From the NCBI GenBank assembly GCA_023420085.1, contig JAEZWQ010000052.1, forward strand, positions 1 through 5,602: a stretch of 5,602 nt of DNA, in the 5' to 3' direction. This DNA is from Bacillota bacterium (GTDB taxonomy: Bacteria > Bacillota > Clostridia > Lachnospirales > Lachnospiraceae). Below the pieces are notes generated by a model that did no database searches, was not told the DNA's origin, and worked only from the letters and a program-made list of their open reading frames with translations. Below are positions 1-5,551 of this stretch, piece after piece (the first letter of the stretch is position 1; each line of letters begins with the position of its first letter). The position numbers were made by a program, and so were the translations under genes.

Positions 1-120
1 GGATAATAGCAACAAATGCGATTAAGACCCGTATAAAAAAATAATTTATACAATCAAAGATGCAAACTAGGAATTTTATCATCAATCTGAGAGGTTTACA
101 CAAAAAAATTTACACTACCA
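1..120. mobile_element. Possible insertion-sequence end (IS256-like), gene-free left flank
   Basis: No convincing gene lies in the first 158 bases. The stretch holds a direct repeat TTTACAC at 95-101 and 109-115, separated by an A-run, and it ends in TTTACACTACC near 119. From memory, TTTACACA-type repeats close to the tip are common in IS256/Mutator-family elements of Firmicutes. The element body would then lie to the left of the window. No transposase C-terminus is recognisable: the open frame at 3-44 encodes only 13 unremarkable residues before TAA. The call rests on this repeat pattern alone and is weak. The sequence could equally be ordinary AT-rich intergenic DNA. Confidence 0.25.
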
Positions 121-158
121 TCCAATAAGGAGCATTTGCATATATTTTATATATTTTT

Positions 159-1310
159 TTATTTTCTACTATAAACTTTTTTACCATCAATATATGTTTC
201 TTGTAGTATTATATCTTTATCTATTACAATAAAGTCCGCATCATATCCCGGAGCAATGCTGCCACATACATTATCAATTCCTACACTTTTTGCTGGAACA
301 TATGATCCCATCTTTATAGCATCTTCGACTGTTGCAATATTCCAATCGATAGCATTTTGAACCCCTTCATAAAGTTTCAATATACTTCCTGCCAAATTTC
401 CATCAGATTTCAGCCTTGCAGTTCCCCCTTTAACCACAACCGGAAATTCTCCCAGTACATAATCCCCATCTGGCATTCCACCTGCCCTCATACAGTCTGT
501 AATAAGTGCAACCTTATTAGGTGTTTTTATTCTAACTAAAATTTTTGCTGCTGCTGGATGTACATGATGCCCATCACAAATAAGCTCACATGTTGCTTCA
601 TCTGAATTCATTGCAGCTCCAACCATACCAGGATCTCTGTGATGTAAGCCACTCATAGCATTGTAAGTATGCACAAATATATCAGCTCCTGCTCTAACGG
701 CATTAATAGCTTCATCATATGTTGCAGCTGAATGTGCTAGAGCAACATGAACACCTTTACTTGTTACATATTTTATAAACTCCTCTACTCCTTTTCTTTC
801 TGGAGCAATGGCTATTTTTTTTATCAATCCATTTGCTAATTTTTGCCATTCATCAAATATTTTTATATCTGGATCTGAAAAATATTCCGGATTTTGTGCC
901 CCTTTATATTTTTCTGTAAAAAAAGGCCCTTCAAAGAATATACCTCTTATTTTAGCTCCAGATATTTCTTTATAGTTATCTCCTATTAACTTACTTACTT
1001 TTCCTAAAAGTTGTCTGTCTGCTGTTAATGTGGTTGGTAGATAACTTGTAACCCCCATGCTTGGTAATCCTTCTGATATAATTTTTAACCCCTCTAAATC
1101 GGCATCCATTATATCATGATTTAAATATCCATGTATGTGTGTATCTACTAGTCCTGGAGCAACCATTTTGCCTGAAAGGTCAAGTATTTCTATATTTTCT
1201 GGAATCTCATCAGTATAACTACCAAACTTTCCATCAACAATTTCTAGATATCCCCCTACTTTAAGTCCACCACGTAAGAAAAATTTATCCGCTTTTATAT
1301 AATAATGCAT
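159..1310 (-). CDS. nagA: N-acetylglucosamine-6-phosphate deacetylase NagA
   Basis: This cytoplasmic amidohydrolase removes acetate from GlcNAc-6-phosphate to give glucosamine-6-phosphate. It links the use of chitin sugars and cell-wall recycling to glycolysis or to new peptidoglycan. The 383-residue length is normal for the family. Visible motifs in order are DTHIHG (56-61, the HxH of the amidohydrolase superfamily), EGPF with metal ligand E127, AHSAAT with H193, VHTYNAM with H214, DGHHVH (246-251, substrate contact), ITD with catalytic D272, and LAGS (306-309). The positions fit the E. coli NagA ligands E131, H195, H216 and catalytic D273. The HxH pair is intact, as in Bacillus-type enzymes. 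ATG at 1308-1310 is the only standard start after an in-frame TAG at 1326-1328, yet the Shine-Dalgarno lies 24 nt upstream. No nagB or PTS gene is next to it. No clear terminator follows the stop. Confidence 0.96.
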   Translation of the reverse strand: MHYYIKADKFFLRGGLKVGGYLEIVDGKFGSYTDEIPENIEILDLSGKMVAPGLVDTHIHGYLNHDIMDADLEGLKIISEGLPSMGVTSYLPTTLTADRQLLGKVSKLIGDNYKEISGAKIRGIFFEGPFFTEKYKGAQNPEYFSDPDIKIFDEWQKLANGLIKKIAIAPERKGVEEFIKYVTSKGVHVALAHSAATYDEAINAVRAGADIFVHTYNAMSGLHHRDPGMVGAAMNSDEATCELICDGHHVHPAAAKILVRIKTPNKVALITDCMRAGGMPDGDYVLGEFPVVVKGGTARLKSDGNLAGSILKLYEGVQNAIDWNIATVEDAIKMGSYVPAKSVGIDNVCGSIAPGYDADFIVIDKDIILQETYIDGKKVYSRK

Positions 1311-1343
1311 ATATTTTATGGTTATCTAAACCAACCCTCCTTT
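1311..1343 (-). promoter_or_regulatory. nagA ribosome binding site with hairpin-containing spacer
   Basis: A strong Shine-Dalgarno, AAAGGAGGG on the minus strand (1343-1335), is separated from the nagA ATG by 24 nt, far more than the usual 5-10. Within the gap, TGGTTTAGATAACCA (1333-1319) is a perfect 5-bp inverted repeat with a 5-nt loop. If this RNA folds, the effective spacing drops to 9 nt. An ATA codon sits 9 nt after the Shine-Dalgarno in the nagA frame, so initiation at a non-standard codon is the alternative. Confidence 0.6.
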
Positions 1344-1360
1344 CATATTATTTTATATAT

Positions 1361-1369
1361 ATTATATCA
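1361..1369 (-). promoter_or_regulatory. Extended -10 promoter element for nagA
   Basis: The minus strand reads TGATATAAT here, a TGnTATAAT extended -10 element, about 50 bp upstream of the nagA start and 18 bp upstream of its Shine-Dalgarno. No good -35 box is seen at 16-18 bp, as is common for extended -10 promoters. It suggests that nagA can be transcribed separately from the upstream membrane-protein gene. AT-rich DNA yields such matches by chance. Confidence 0.45.
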
Positions 1370-1391
1370 TCTATTTTTATAATTATAATAA

Positions 1392-2771
1392 TTAATTTTC
1401 TGTTTCATATTTATTTAACTGATGGAAACAATATCCTAAAATCATAAAAAATGGTATATTGTAATAATTTATCATATAAATCATTCTTGATTCTATCAAT
1501 TCTTCTATAAACATCGAGATAATAAATACCATAAATAATTTATCGCTTCTTAACCCATCTGAAAATAATATGAATCTTGAAAACTTAAAAATAGTATATA
1601 TTACAAATGTTATGAATATTGCCAAACCTAATATACCTCCAACAGCTAATATCATTATATATATATTGTGTACTCCGGCATTTCTAACAATACTAGGCCA
1701 TTTACCTTCAAAATATCTATCTGCATATTCTCTAAAGTTTTTTAATCCGCTTCCAATAATTACATTTTCTTTTGATATTTGTAGAGCTCTTTTCCATAGA
1801 TCTACTCTCCCTTGGGTTATATCATATTCTGTACTTTCTCTCTCTGCCTCTATATTTTCGACTTTATTGATATCTATTTCTTTTTCAGAAATTTCATCTC
1901 CCTCTTCATTTACAAATATATATTCTCCTTTATCATTTTTGACCTTTAATATAACCTCCTCTCCTCTTAATTTTTTTACTGCTACAGGAACTTGTATGCT
2001 TATATTATTATATTTAATCGATAACGGATATAATATCGCCATTAGTAAAACTGAAATTAATATTTTTATAAATATATTTTTCCCTTTTAGTCTTGGTTCT
2101 GTGTATATAAATCCACATATCAACACCCCCATAACTACCCACATTGACCTGCTTTGTGAATATATAAATACATGTATTTGAAATATTATATTGATAATAT
2201 AAAAATATCTGTATTTATATCTGTTAATTAAGGCTATAACACTTAAAAATAATGAAAGAACCGCAATAAAGGCTGTTATATTCGCATTGAAAAGTCCCCA
2301 TAATCTGCCACTTTGCATGCCTATATACTCAGTATGATCTCCTAATACATAACTAGAACTAAAATAAGTAATATACATCAATAAATCTACTATAGCAATA
2401 ACTAGTGTTACAAATATAAATATTTTTATAATTTTTTTTATGTTGTCTTTTGAAATTTCATCAGATATATAGTATGTTGCCCCAAACATAAGAACCAACA
2501 TATTAATAAGCTCTGTAAAATTTTGACTACCTTGATTAAATATTATTGTTATAGAAAATGATATCCAAAATAATGATAAAATTTTAAGATAATTATTTCG
2601 CTTTATATTTGTATGAACTTCTAAAAAAAACATTAGTGCAATACTAAATATTGATATAAGTAATCTTATATCCTGTAATTTTGAAATAGGGTATAAAATT
2701 CCTTGAGATATTATCAATATTTTTAAAAATAAGTCCATTTTTTTTCTATTACTATATTTCATGTTTATCAT
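1392..2771 (-). CDS. O-antigen ligase/polymerase-like multi-pass membrane protein
   Basis: This 459-residue protein has about 11-12 hydrophobic segments, for example near 14-50, 61-78, 112-136, 160-182, 187-223, 232-252, 367-395 and 431-447. It has the plan of the Wzy/WaaL (O-antigen ligase, PF04932-type) superfamily. SQSRSMW (205-211) matches the conserved SRS-type segment. A large hydrophilic loop (about 253-365) ends in GRVDLWKRAL (321-330), GSGLKNF (340-346) and VHNIYIMILAVGGILGL (367-383), all typical of the family, with H368 the likely key histidine. Relatives polymerise or attach undecaprenyl-linked glycans on the outer face of the membrane. In a Gram-positive cell this would be a surface or wall polysaccharide. 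The loop has a charged stretch (265-316) that looks like an inserted beta-rich subdomain. No glycosyltransferase or flippase gene is adjacent, so the substrate is unknown. The start is the first ATG after an in-frame TGA; an alternative Met is at residue 4. Confidence 0.82.
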   Translation of the reverse strand: MINMKYSNRKKMDLFLKILIISQGILYPISKLQDIRLLISIFSIALMFFLEVHTNIKRNNYLKILSLFWISFSITIIFNQGSQNFTELINMLVLMFGATYYISDEISKDNIKKIIKIFIFVTLVIAIVDLLMYITYFSSSYVLGDHTEYIGMQSGRLWGLFNANITAFIAVLSLFLSVIALINRYKYRYFYIINIIFQIHVFIYSQSRSMWVVMGVLICGFIYTEPRLKGKNIFIKILISVLLMAILYPLSIKYNNISIQVPVAVKKLRGEEVILKVKNDKGEYIFVNEEGDEISEKEIDINKVENIEAERESTEYDITQGRVDLWKRALQISKENVIIGSGLKNFREYADRYFEGKWPSIVRNAGVHNIYIMILAVGGILGLAIFITFVIYTIFKFSRFILFSDGLRSDKLFMVFIISMFIEELIESRMIYMINYYNIPFFMILGYCFHQLNKYETEN

Positions 2772-2797
2772 AACTAATATCTTAGCAATCCTCTTTA
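2772..2797 (-). promoter_or_regulatory. Ribosome binding site of the ligase-like gene, long spacer with dyad
   Basis: The only Shine-Dalgarno candidate, TAAAGAGG on the minus strand (2797-2790), lies 18 nt from the ATG. Between them, CTAAGATATTAG (2785-2774) can form a 4-bp stem with a 4-nt loop, extendable by one G-U pair. Folding would leave an effective spacing of 4-6 nt. The stem is AU-rich and weak. No standard start codon lies closer in frame; an ATA codon sits 9 nt downstream of the Shine-Dalgarno. Confidence 0.4.
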
Positions 2798-2814
2798 TTT
2801 TTCACTATATATAT

Positions 2815-2822
2815 ATTATAAT
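2815..2822. promoter_or_regulatory. Overlapping divergent -10 hexamers
   Basis: The palindrome ATTATAAT provides TATAAT on the plus strand (2817-2822) for the repeat protein and TATAAT on the minus strand (2820-2815) for the membrane protein. Only 82 bp separate the two start codons, so the two promoters, if real, would compete for polymerase. No convincing -35 box is visible on either strand, and the DNA around is a simple AT run, so the assignment is tentative. Confidence 0.35.
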
Positions 2823-2853
2823 ATTATTAAGTTGAAAGAAAGGTGGCAATTAT

Positions 2854-3372
2854 ATGAAATTTAGAACTTTATTTAAACTTTTACTTTGTTTAACAGTCAT
2901 TGGAGCCATAATCGCAGGTATTATTTATTATATAAATAAAGATAACTTTGAAGATGATTTTGATGATTATTTTGATGAAGATTCAGATGAAGTTTTTGAA
3001 GATAAGTATGTTGAGTTAAAAGTAAATAAAGATAAGACTCACGACTTAAAAGAAAAGGCTAAAGATGTAGCTGAGAATGTTGTTGAAAAAGTTAAAGATG
3101 TAGCTGAAGTTGTAGTTGATAAGGCTAAGGAAGTTTTTGAAACTGTTAAAGAGAAAGCTGAAGATGCTAAAGATAAGGCTGAAGATGTTATTGATGACGT
3201 AAAAGATAAGGCTGAAGATCTTAAAGACAAAGCTGAAGATAAGGCTAAGGATTTAAAGGATAAAGCTGAAGACGTTGTTGACGACGCAAAGGATAAAGCT
3301 AAAGATCTTAAAGACAAAGCTGAAGATAAAGCTAAAGACCTTAAGGACAAAGCTGAAGATAAAGCTAAGTAA
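2854..3372 (+). CDS. Membrane-anchored LEA-like amphipathic-repeat protein
   Basis: This 172-residue protein has three parts. A basic N-terminus (K2, R4, K8) leads into one hydrophobic segment (about 9-27), a membrane anchor or uncleaved signal. A strongly acidic linker follows (30-50, mostly D, E and F). The tail (62-172) is built almost only from K, D, E, A, L and V. From residue 64 it divides into units of 11 or 7 residues: DVAENVVEKVK (71-81), DVAEVVVDKAK (82-92), EVFETVKEKAE (93-103), later DLKDKAEDKAK (122-132, 151-161 and 162-172). Such 11-residue, Ala/Lys/Asp-rich repeats are the hallmark of group 3 LEA proteins and resemble YtxH-type stress proteins; they tend to form long amphipathic helices when bound or dried. 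By the positive-inside rule the tail may be outside the membrane. The Shine-Dalgarno AGGTGG is 7 nt from ATG. Two stops in tandem (TAATAA) and a strong terminator follow. A stress or envelope-stabilising role is inferred from composition only. Confidence 0.8.
   Translation: MKFRTLFKLLLCLTVIGAIIAGIIYYINKDNFEDDFDDYFDEDSDEVFEDKYVELKVNKDKTHDLKEKAKDVAENVVEKVKDVAEVVVDKAKEVFETVKEKAEDAKDKAEDVIDDVKDKAEDLKDKAEDKAKDLKDKAEDVVDDAKDKAKDLKDKAEDKAKDLKDKAEDKAK
3217..3369 (+). repeat. In-gene tandem repeats of the LEA-like tail
   Basis: This part of the gene repeats at DNA level. The 33-bp units at 3304-3336 and 3337-3369 both encode DLKDKAEDKAK and differ at only three bases, all silent. A further close copy lies at 3217-3249. 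Units further upstream (3064-3162) keep the 11-residue protein pattern but have diverged in DNA. The array seems to have grown by recent duplication at its 3' end, so its length may vary between strains. Confidence 0.75.
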
Positions 3373-3381
3373 TAAATATTG

Positions 3382-3416
3382 TATAACCTAGACATATATG
3401 TCTAGGTTATATTTTT
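3382..3416 (+). terminator. Intrinsic terminator after the LEA-like gene
   Basis: Bases 3382-3411 are a perfect 30-bp inverted repeat with arms TATAACCTAGACATA and TATGTCTAGGTTATA. In RNA it would form a stem of up to 15 bp, with the central few bases forming the loop. TTTTT (3412-3416) follows directly on the plus strand. It starts 9 bp after the stop codon and insulates the polymerase promoter, whose -35 box begins only 4 bp further on. There is no matching T-run on the minus strand, so it is one-directional. Confidence 0.9.
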
Positions 3417-3419
3417 CCA

Positions 3420-3448
3420 TTGACAGTGAATTTAATATTCACTATAAT
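3420..3448 (+). promoter_or_regulatory. Consensus vegetative promoter of the Y-family polymerase gene
   Basis: TTGACA (3420-3425), a 17-bp spacer and TATAAT (3443-3448) match the consensus of the main sigma factor at every position. Transcription should start near 3455, giving a leader of only about 20 nt. A reading frame open from the TTG at 3420 is misleading: that TTG is the -35 box. Such a strong promoter on a low-use repair polymerase implies tight repression, which fits the operators overlapping it. Confidence 0.9.
3425..3443 (+). promoter_or_regulatory. Operator 1: dyad between -35 and -10
   Basis: AGTGAAT-N5-ATTCACT is a perfect 7-bp inverted repeat in a 19-bp site; eight of nine positions are symmetric about the centre. 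It fills the promoter spacer and touches both hexamers, the place for a repressor that blocks RNA polymerase. It does not match the Gram-positive LexA box (GAAC-N4-GTTC). The binding protein is unknown. Confidence 0.75.
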
Positions 3449-3467
3449 AGTGTATATAAGATTCACT
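3449..3467 (+). promoter_or_regulatory. Operator 2: second dyad just after the -10 box
   Basis: AGTGTAT-N5-ATTCACT has the same 7-5-7 layout as operator 1, with one arm mismatch. It starts immediately after TATAAT and covers the predicted start of transcription. The two operators are 24 bp centre to centre, and all four half-sites are spaced by exactly 5 bp, so they alternate in orientation every 12 bp. Only its right half would be in the transcript, so it should act as DNA and not as an RNA hairpin. Confidence 0.65.
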
Positions 3468-3474
3468 GGAGGAG
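3468..3474 (+). promoter_or_regulatory. Ribosome binding site that fixes the polymerase start
   Basis: GGAGGAG precedes the ATG at 3477. The GGAGG core is 4 nt from the start codon, slightly short. It supports ATG 3477 as the true start over the TTG at 3420, which lies in the promoter and would not be transcribed. Confidence 0.85.
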
Positions 3475-3476
3475 AG

Positions 3477-4712
3477 ATGGATAGAAAAATTCTACATTGT
3501 GATATTAATAATTGCTATGCAAGCATTGAATGTATGTTGAATCCTTATTTAAGTGATAAGCCTATTATAGTAGGTGGTTCTGAGAGTGATAGACATGGAA
3601 TAGTTTTAGCAAAAAATGAAAATGCAAAGGAATTTGGCATAAAAACAGGAGAACCTATTGTTTCTGCTAAAACTAAATGCAAGAATCTAATTATAGTATC
3701 TCCTCATTATAATCAATATATAAAATATTCTAATATGTGCAAAGACATATATTACAAGTATACTAATCAAGTAGAGAGTTTTGGTATTGATGAAGCATGG
3801 CTAGATTGTTCTGGTAGTACATCTTTGTTTGGGGATGAATCGACAATTGCATATTTAATAAAAGAAGAAATAAAACAAAAAATAGGTATAACAATATCAG
3901 TAGGAGTAAGCTTTAATAAAATTTTTGCTAAGCTAGGTAGTGATATGAATAAACCTGACGGATTAACCATAATAAGAAAGGATAACTTCAGAGAAAAAAT
4001 ATGGTGTAAAAATGTATCCGCCTTGCTTGGAGTAGGCCCGTCTACTGCAAATAAACTTTATTCTTACGGAATAAACACTATAGGGGATCTAGCTAATACT
4101 AATGTCGATTTTATCAAATCATTACTAGGTAAGAATGGTTTAAAGCTCCATTCTTATGCTAATGGTAATGATACATCAATTGTATATGATAGATTATATA
4201 CACCAAGCCCAAAAAGTATTGGTAGAGGATATACATTTCAAAAAGATTTACATTCTCTTGATGAAATATATTTAGGAACATATGAAATTGTATATATGAT
4301 GACTAATGATCTTAAATCTAAAGGATTAAAGACGAATAAAATAGATATATCAATAAGGATGCCAAATCTAACATGGATACAATTTAGTAAAAATTTAGAT
4401 AATCCAACTAATAGCCCATCAATAATCGCTGATGCAGCATTTTCTACAATAAAAAATAAATTTGATATATCCAAAAAAATAAGAGCGCTCTCAATAAGAG
4501 CAACTCAATTAAAAGATAAAATAGACTACTATCAAATAACTATAGATGATTATATAAATGATAAGCACAAAATAACTATCGCTGATGATTTAATGTATAA
4601 ATTAAATAACAAATTTGGTAAAAGTACAATTAAAAAATGTTCTAATTTAATAAACTCATACATTTGTAAGGACATCCCAGAAAATATTAAACTTCCCTAT
4701 TACCATTTATAA
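3477..4712 (+). CDS. Y-family translesion DNA polymerase (DinB/UmuC type)
   Basis: This 411-residue enzyme, counted from MDRKILHCD, is an error-prone polymerase that copies past damaged bases. Catalytic acids are D9 in HCDINNCYASIE (7-18) and D105/E106 in FGIDEAWLD (102-110). Y14 is the likely steric gate against ribonucleotides. The palm motif GVSFNKIFAKLGSDMNKPDG (143-162) is well kept, a helix-hairpin-helix thumb follows (SALLGVGPSTANKLYSYGI, 181-199), and the little finger runs from about 240 to 350. The D-x-N-N start, in place of Pol IV's D-x-D, fits a Firmicutes subgroup with DLNNFYASVE; here C13 replaces the usual Phe. The clamp-binding motif expected near 353 is QITIDD, lacking the usual Leu-Phe. 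The gene appears to be a single unit with its own promoter and two operators, preceded by a terminator. It is likely induced by a repressor other than LexA. Its stop touches the stop of the next, convergent gene. Confidence 0.93.
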   Translation: MDRKILHCDINNCYASIECMLNPYLSDKPIIVGGSESDRHGIVLAKNENAKEFGIKTGEPIVSAKTKCKNLIIVSPHYNQYIKYSNMCKDIYYKYTNQVESFGIDEAWLDCSGSTSLFGDESTIAYLIKEEIKQKIGITISVGVSFNKIFAKLGSDMNKPDGLTIIRKDNFREKIWCKNVSALLGVGPSTANKLYSYGINTIGDLANTNVDFIKSLLGKNGLKLHSYANGNDTSIVYDRLYTPSPKSIGRGYTFQKDLHSLDEIYLGTYEIVYMMTNDLKSKGLKTNKIDISIRMPNLTWIQFSKNLDNPTNSPSIIADAAFSTIKNKFDISKKIRALSIRATQLKDKIDYYQITIDDYINDKHKITIADDLMYKLNNKFGKSTIKKCSNLINSYICKDIPENIKLPYYHL

Positions 4713-5420
4713 CTATTCTATATTCTTTAACCTTAATATTGTTTCATGTATTTCTAGCGCTTTAGCCATGGCCTCTTCTTTTGTGACTATTATATTTTTT
4801 AGAGATAAATCCTTTATACTTTCAATATTTCTAAAGTTAGGTATATTCATTCTAATATCTGGTATATGTTCATTATTTATCAAAATTTCTACATATACCT
4901 TTCCATCTTTTTCTCCAATAGAAACATCTCCAATTTCATCAAATTTATATATATAACTCCAAAAACCTAATCTAAATAGCTTTGACTCATAATCAATACA
5001 TAATTTTCCTATTTTATGGTCTGTTTTAAACTTATGCGTTAACTGCGCTTGATTTTTTATAAAATCTTCAAATTCCTTTTCTTTATCAAATTCAGGAAAA
5101 TTTTTAATGAAGTTTTCTATTATTGATTTAGACTCAACTATTCCTATTTTTGTTATACTACATAAAGTTTTGCATGATGAAGAGACTTCAAAGTTCTTAC
5201 TCAAAAGTAAGTTCCCTAAATTTACTTTTATCCCATTAATGTTTTTTATATATTTTTCATCATTATCATCAACACTTACATCAAATTCCATGCTCATTTT
5301 ATGTTCGCCATGTTTTTTTATATTATTTAAATATTCTTCTATTGGAAAACCACAATGAGGACATGCATTTGCTTTATCTGATACTTTATTTTTGCATTCT
5401 GGACAATTAATTAACGCCAT
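4713..5420 (-). CDS. Zinc-ribbon protein of unknown function
   Basis: This 235-residue protein has no membrane segment or signal peptide and is probably cytoplasmic. It opens with a zinc ribbon, CPEC (6-9) and CPHCG (20-24), four cysteines that should bind one zinc. After a charged linker (30-58), residues 80-107 (CKTLCSITKIGIVESKSIIENFIKN) recall the TGLGLKEAK region of the ribosomal protein L7/L12 C-terminal domain. This is a likeness seen by eye, not a proven match. Residues 138-190 (LCIDYESKLFRLGF, then IYKFDEIGDVSIGEKDGKVYVEILI) look like a beta-rich, PH-like fold of the kind found next to zinc ribbons in Firmicutes proteins. The C-terminus (212-233) is a predicted helix. The ATG is preceded by a modest Shine-Dalgarno (AAAGTGG, 7 nt away). 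The gene ends tail-to-tail with the polymerase gene, with no base between the stops. Function is unknown. Confidence 0.75.
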   Translation of the reverse strand: MALINCPECKNKVSDKANACPHCGFPIEEYLNNIKKHGEHKMSMEFDVSVDDNDEKYIKNINGIKVNLGNLLLSKNFEVSSSCKTLCSITKIGIVESKSIIENFIKNFPEFDKEKEFEDFIKNQAQLTHKFKTDHKIGKLCIDYESKLFRLGFWSYIYKFDEIGDVSIGEKDGKVYVEILINNEHIPDIRMNIPNFRNIESIKDLSLKNIIVTKEEAMAKALEIHETILRLKNIE

Positions 5421-5445
5421 CTATATACCACTTTCATTTTTTCTA

Positions 5446-5454
5446 ATTATATCA
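5446..5454 (-). promoter_or_regulatory. Extended -10 element of the zinc-ribbon gene
   Basis: The minus strand reads TGATATAAT, the same extended -10 as before nagA, 25 bp upstream of the start codon. A perfect TTGACA lies further up (5484-5479), but 27 bp from this TATAAT, too far to pair with it. At the usual distance the only -10 is a poor TTTATA (18-bp spacer). The extended -10 alone is the likelier promoter. Confidence 0.45.
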
Positions 5455-5503
5455 TATAAAAATATTTATTTTCAAATATGTCAAGGGAAAATGAAAATGT
5501 CCC

Positions 5504-5551
5504 AAAAAAAATGAATTATTAGCACCGGGTTAAGAGGCTTTATCCCGGTGC
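5504..5551 (-). terminator. Hairpin and T-run at the end of the transposase gene
   Basis: GCACCGGG (5522-5529) pairs with CCCGGTGC (5544-5551), a perfect GC-rich 8-bp stem with a 14-nt loop. The loop carries the transposase stop codon, and part of it can pair further. On the minus strand a run of eight T (5511-5504) follows, but only after 10 nt, longer than in a standard terminator. It may stop transcription leaving the IS, or take part in IS-end function. Confidence 0.45.

Noticed and set aside
134..172. Mini-gene with AAGGAG followed by a TTG-started frame of 12 codons
   Set aside because: It is very short, low in complexity (mostly Phe, Tyr and Ile), and runs into the antisense of nagA.
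1376..1394. AT-only inverted repeat TAATTA-TTA-TAATTA after the ligase-like gene as a terminator
   Set aside because: The stem has no G-C pair and no T-run follows on the minus strand, so it is unlikely to stop transcription.
1570..2181. Plus-strand open frame of 203 codons
   Set aside because: It lies wholly inside the ligase-like gene on the other strand, and its protein shows no family motif.
3217..3369. CRISPR-like repeats
   Set aside because: The repeats are in-frame coding units without unique spacers and change at silent positions, which marks a protein repeat.
3039..3395. Minus-strand open frame of 118 codons, rich in Ser, Ala and Leu
   Set aside because: It is the antisense shadow of the LEA-like repeats. 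Its repetitive composition follows from the other strand, it has no Shine-Dalgarno, and it starts inside the terminator hairpin.
3425..3467. SOS LexA box upstream of the polymerase
   Set aside because: The half-sites are AGTGAAT/ATTCACT with a 5-bp gap, not GAAC-N4-GTTC.
3420..3476. N-terminal extension of the polymerase from TTG at 3420
   Set aside because: These bases are the promoter: TTGACA, the spacer and TATAAT. The start at 3477 has the Shine-Dalgarno and begins the conserved family N-terminus.
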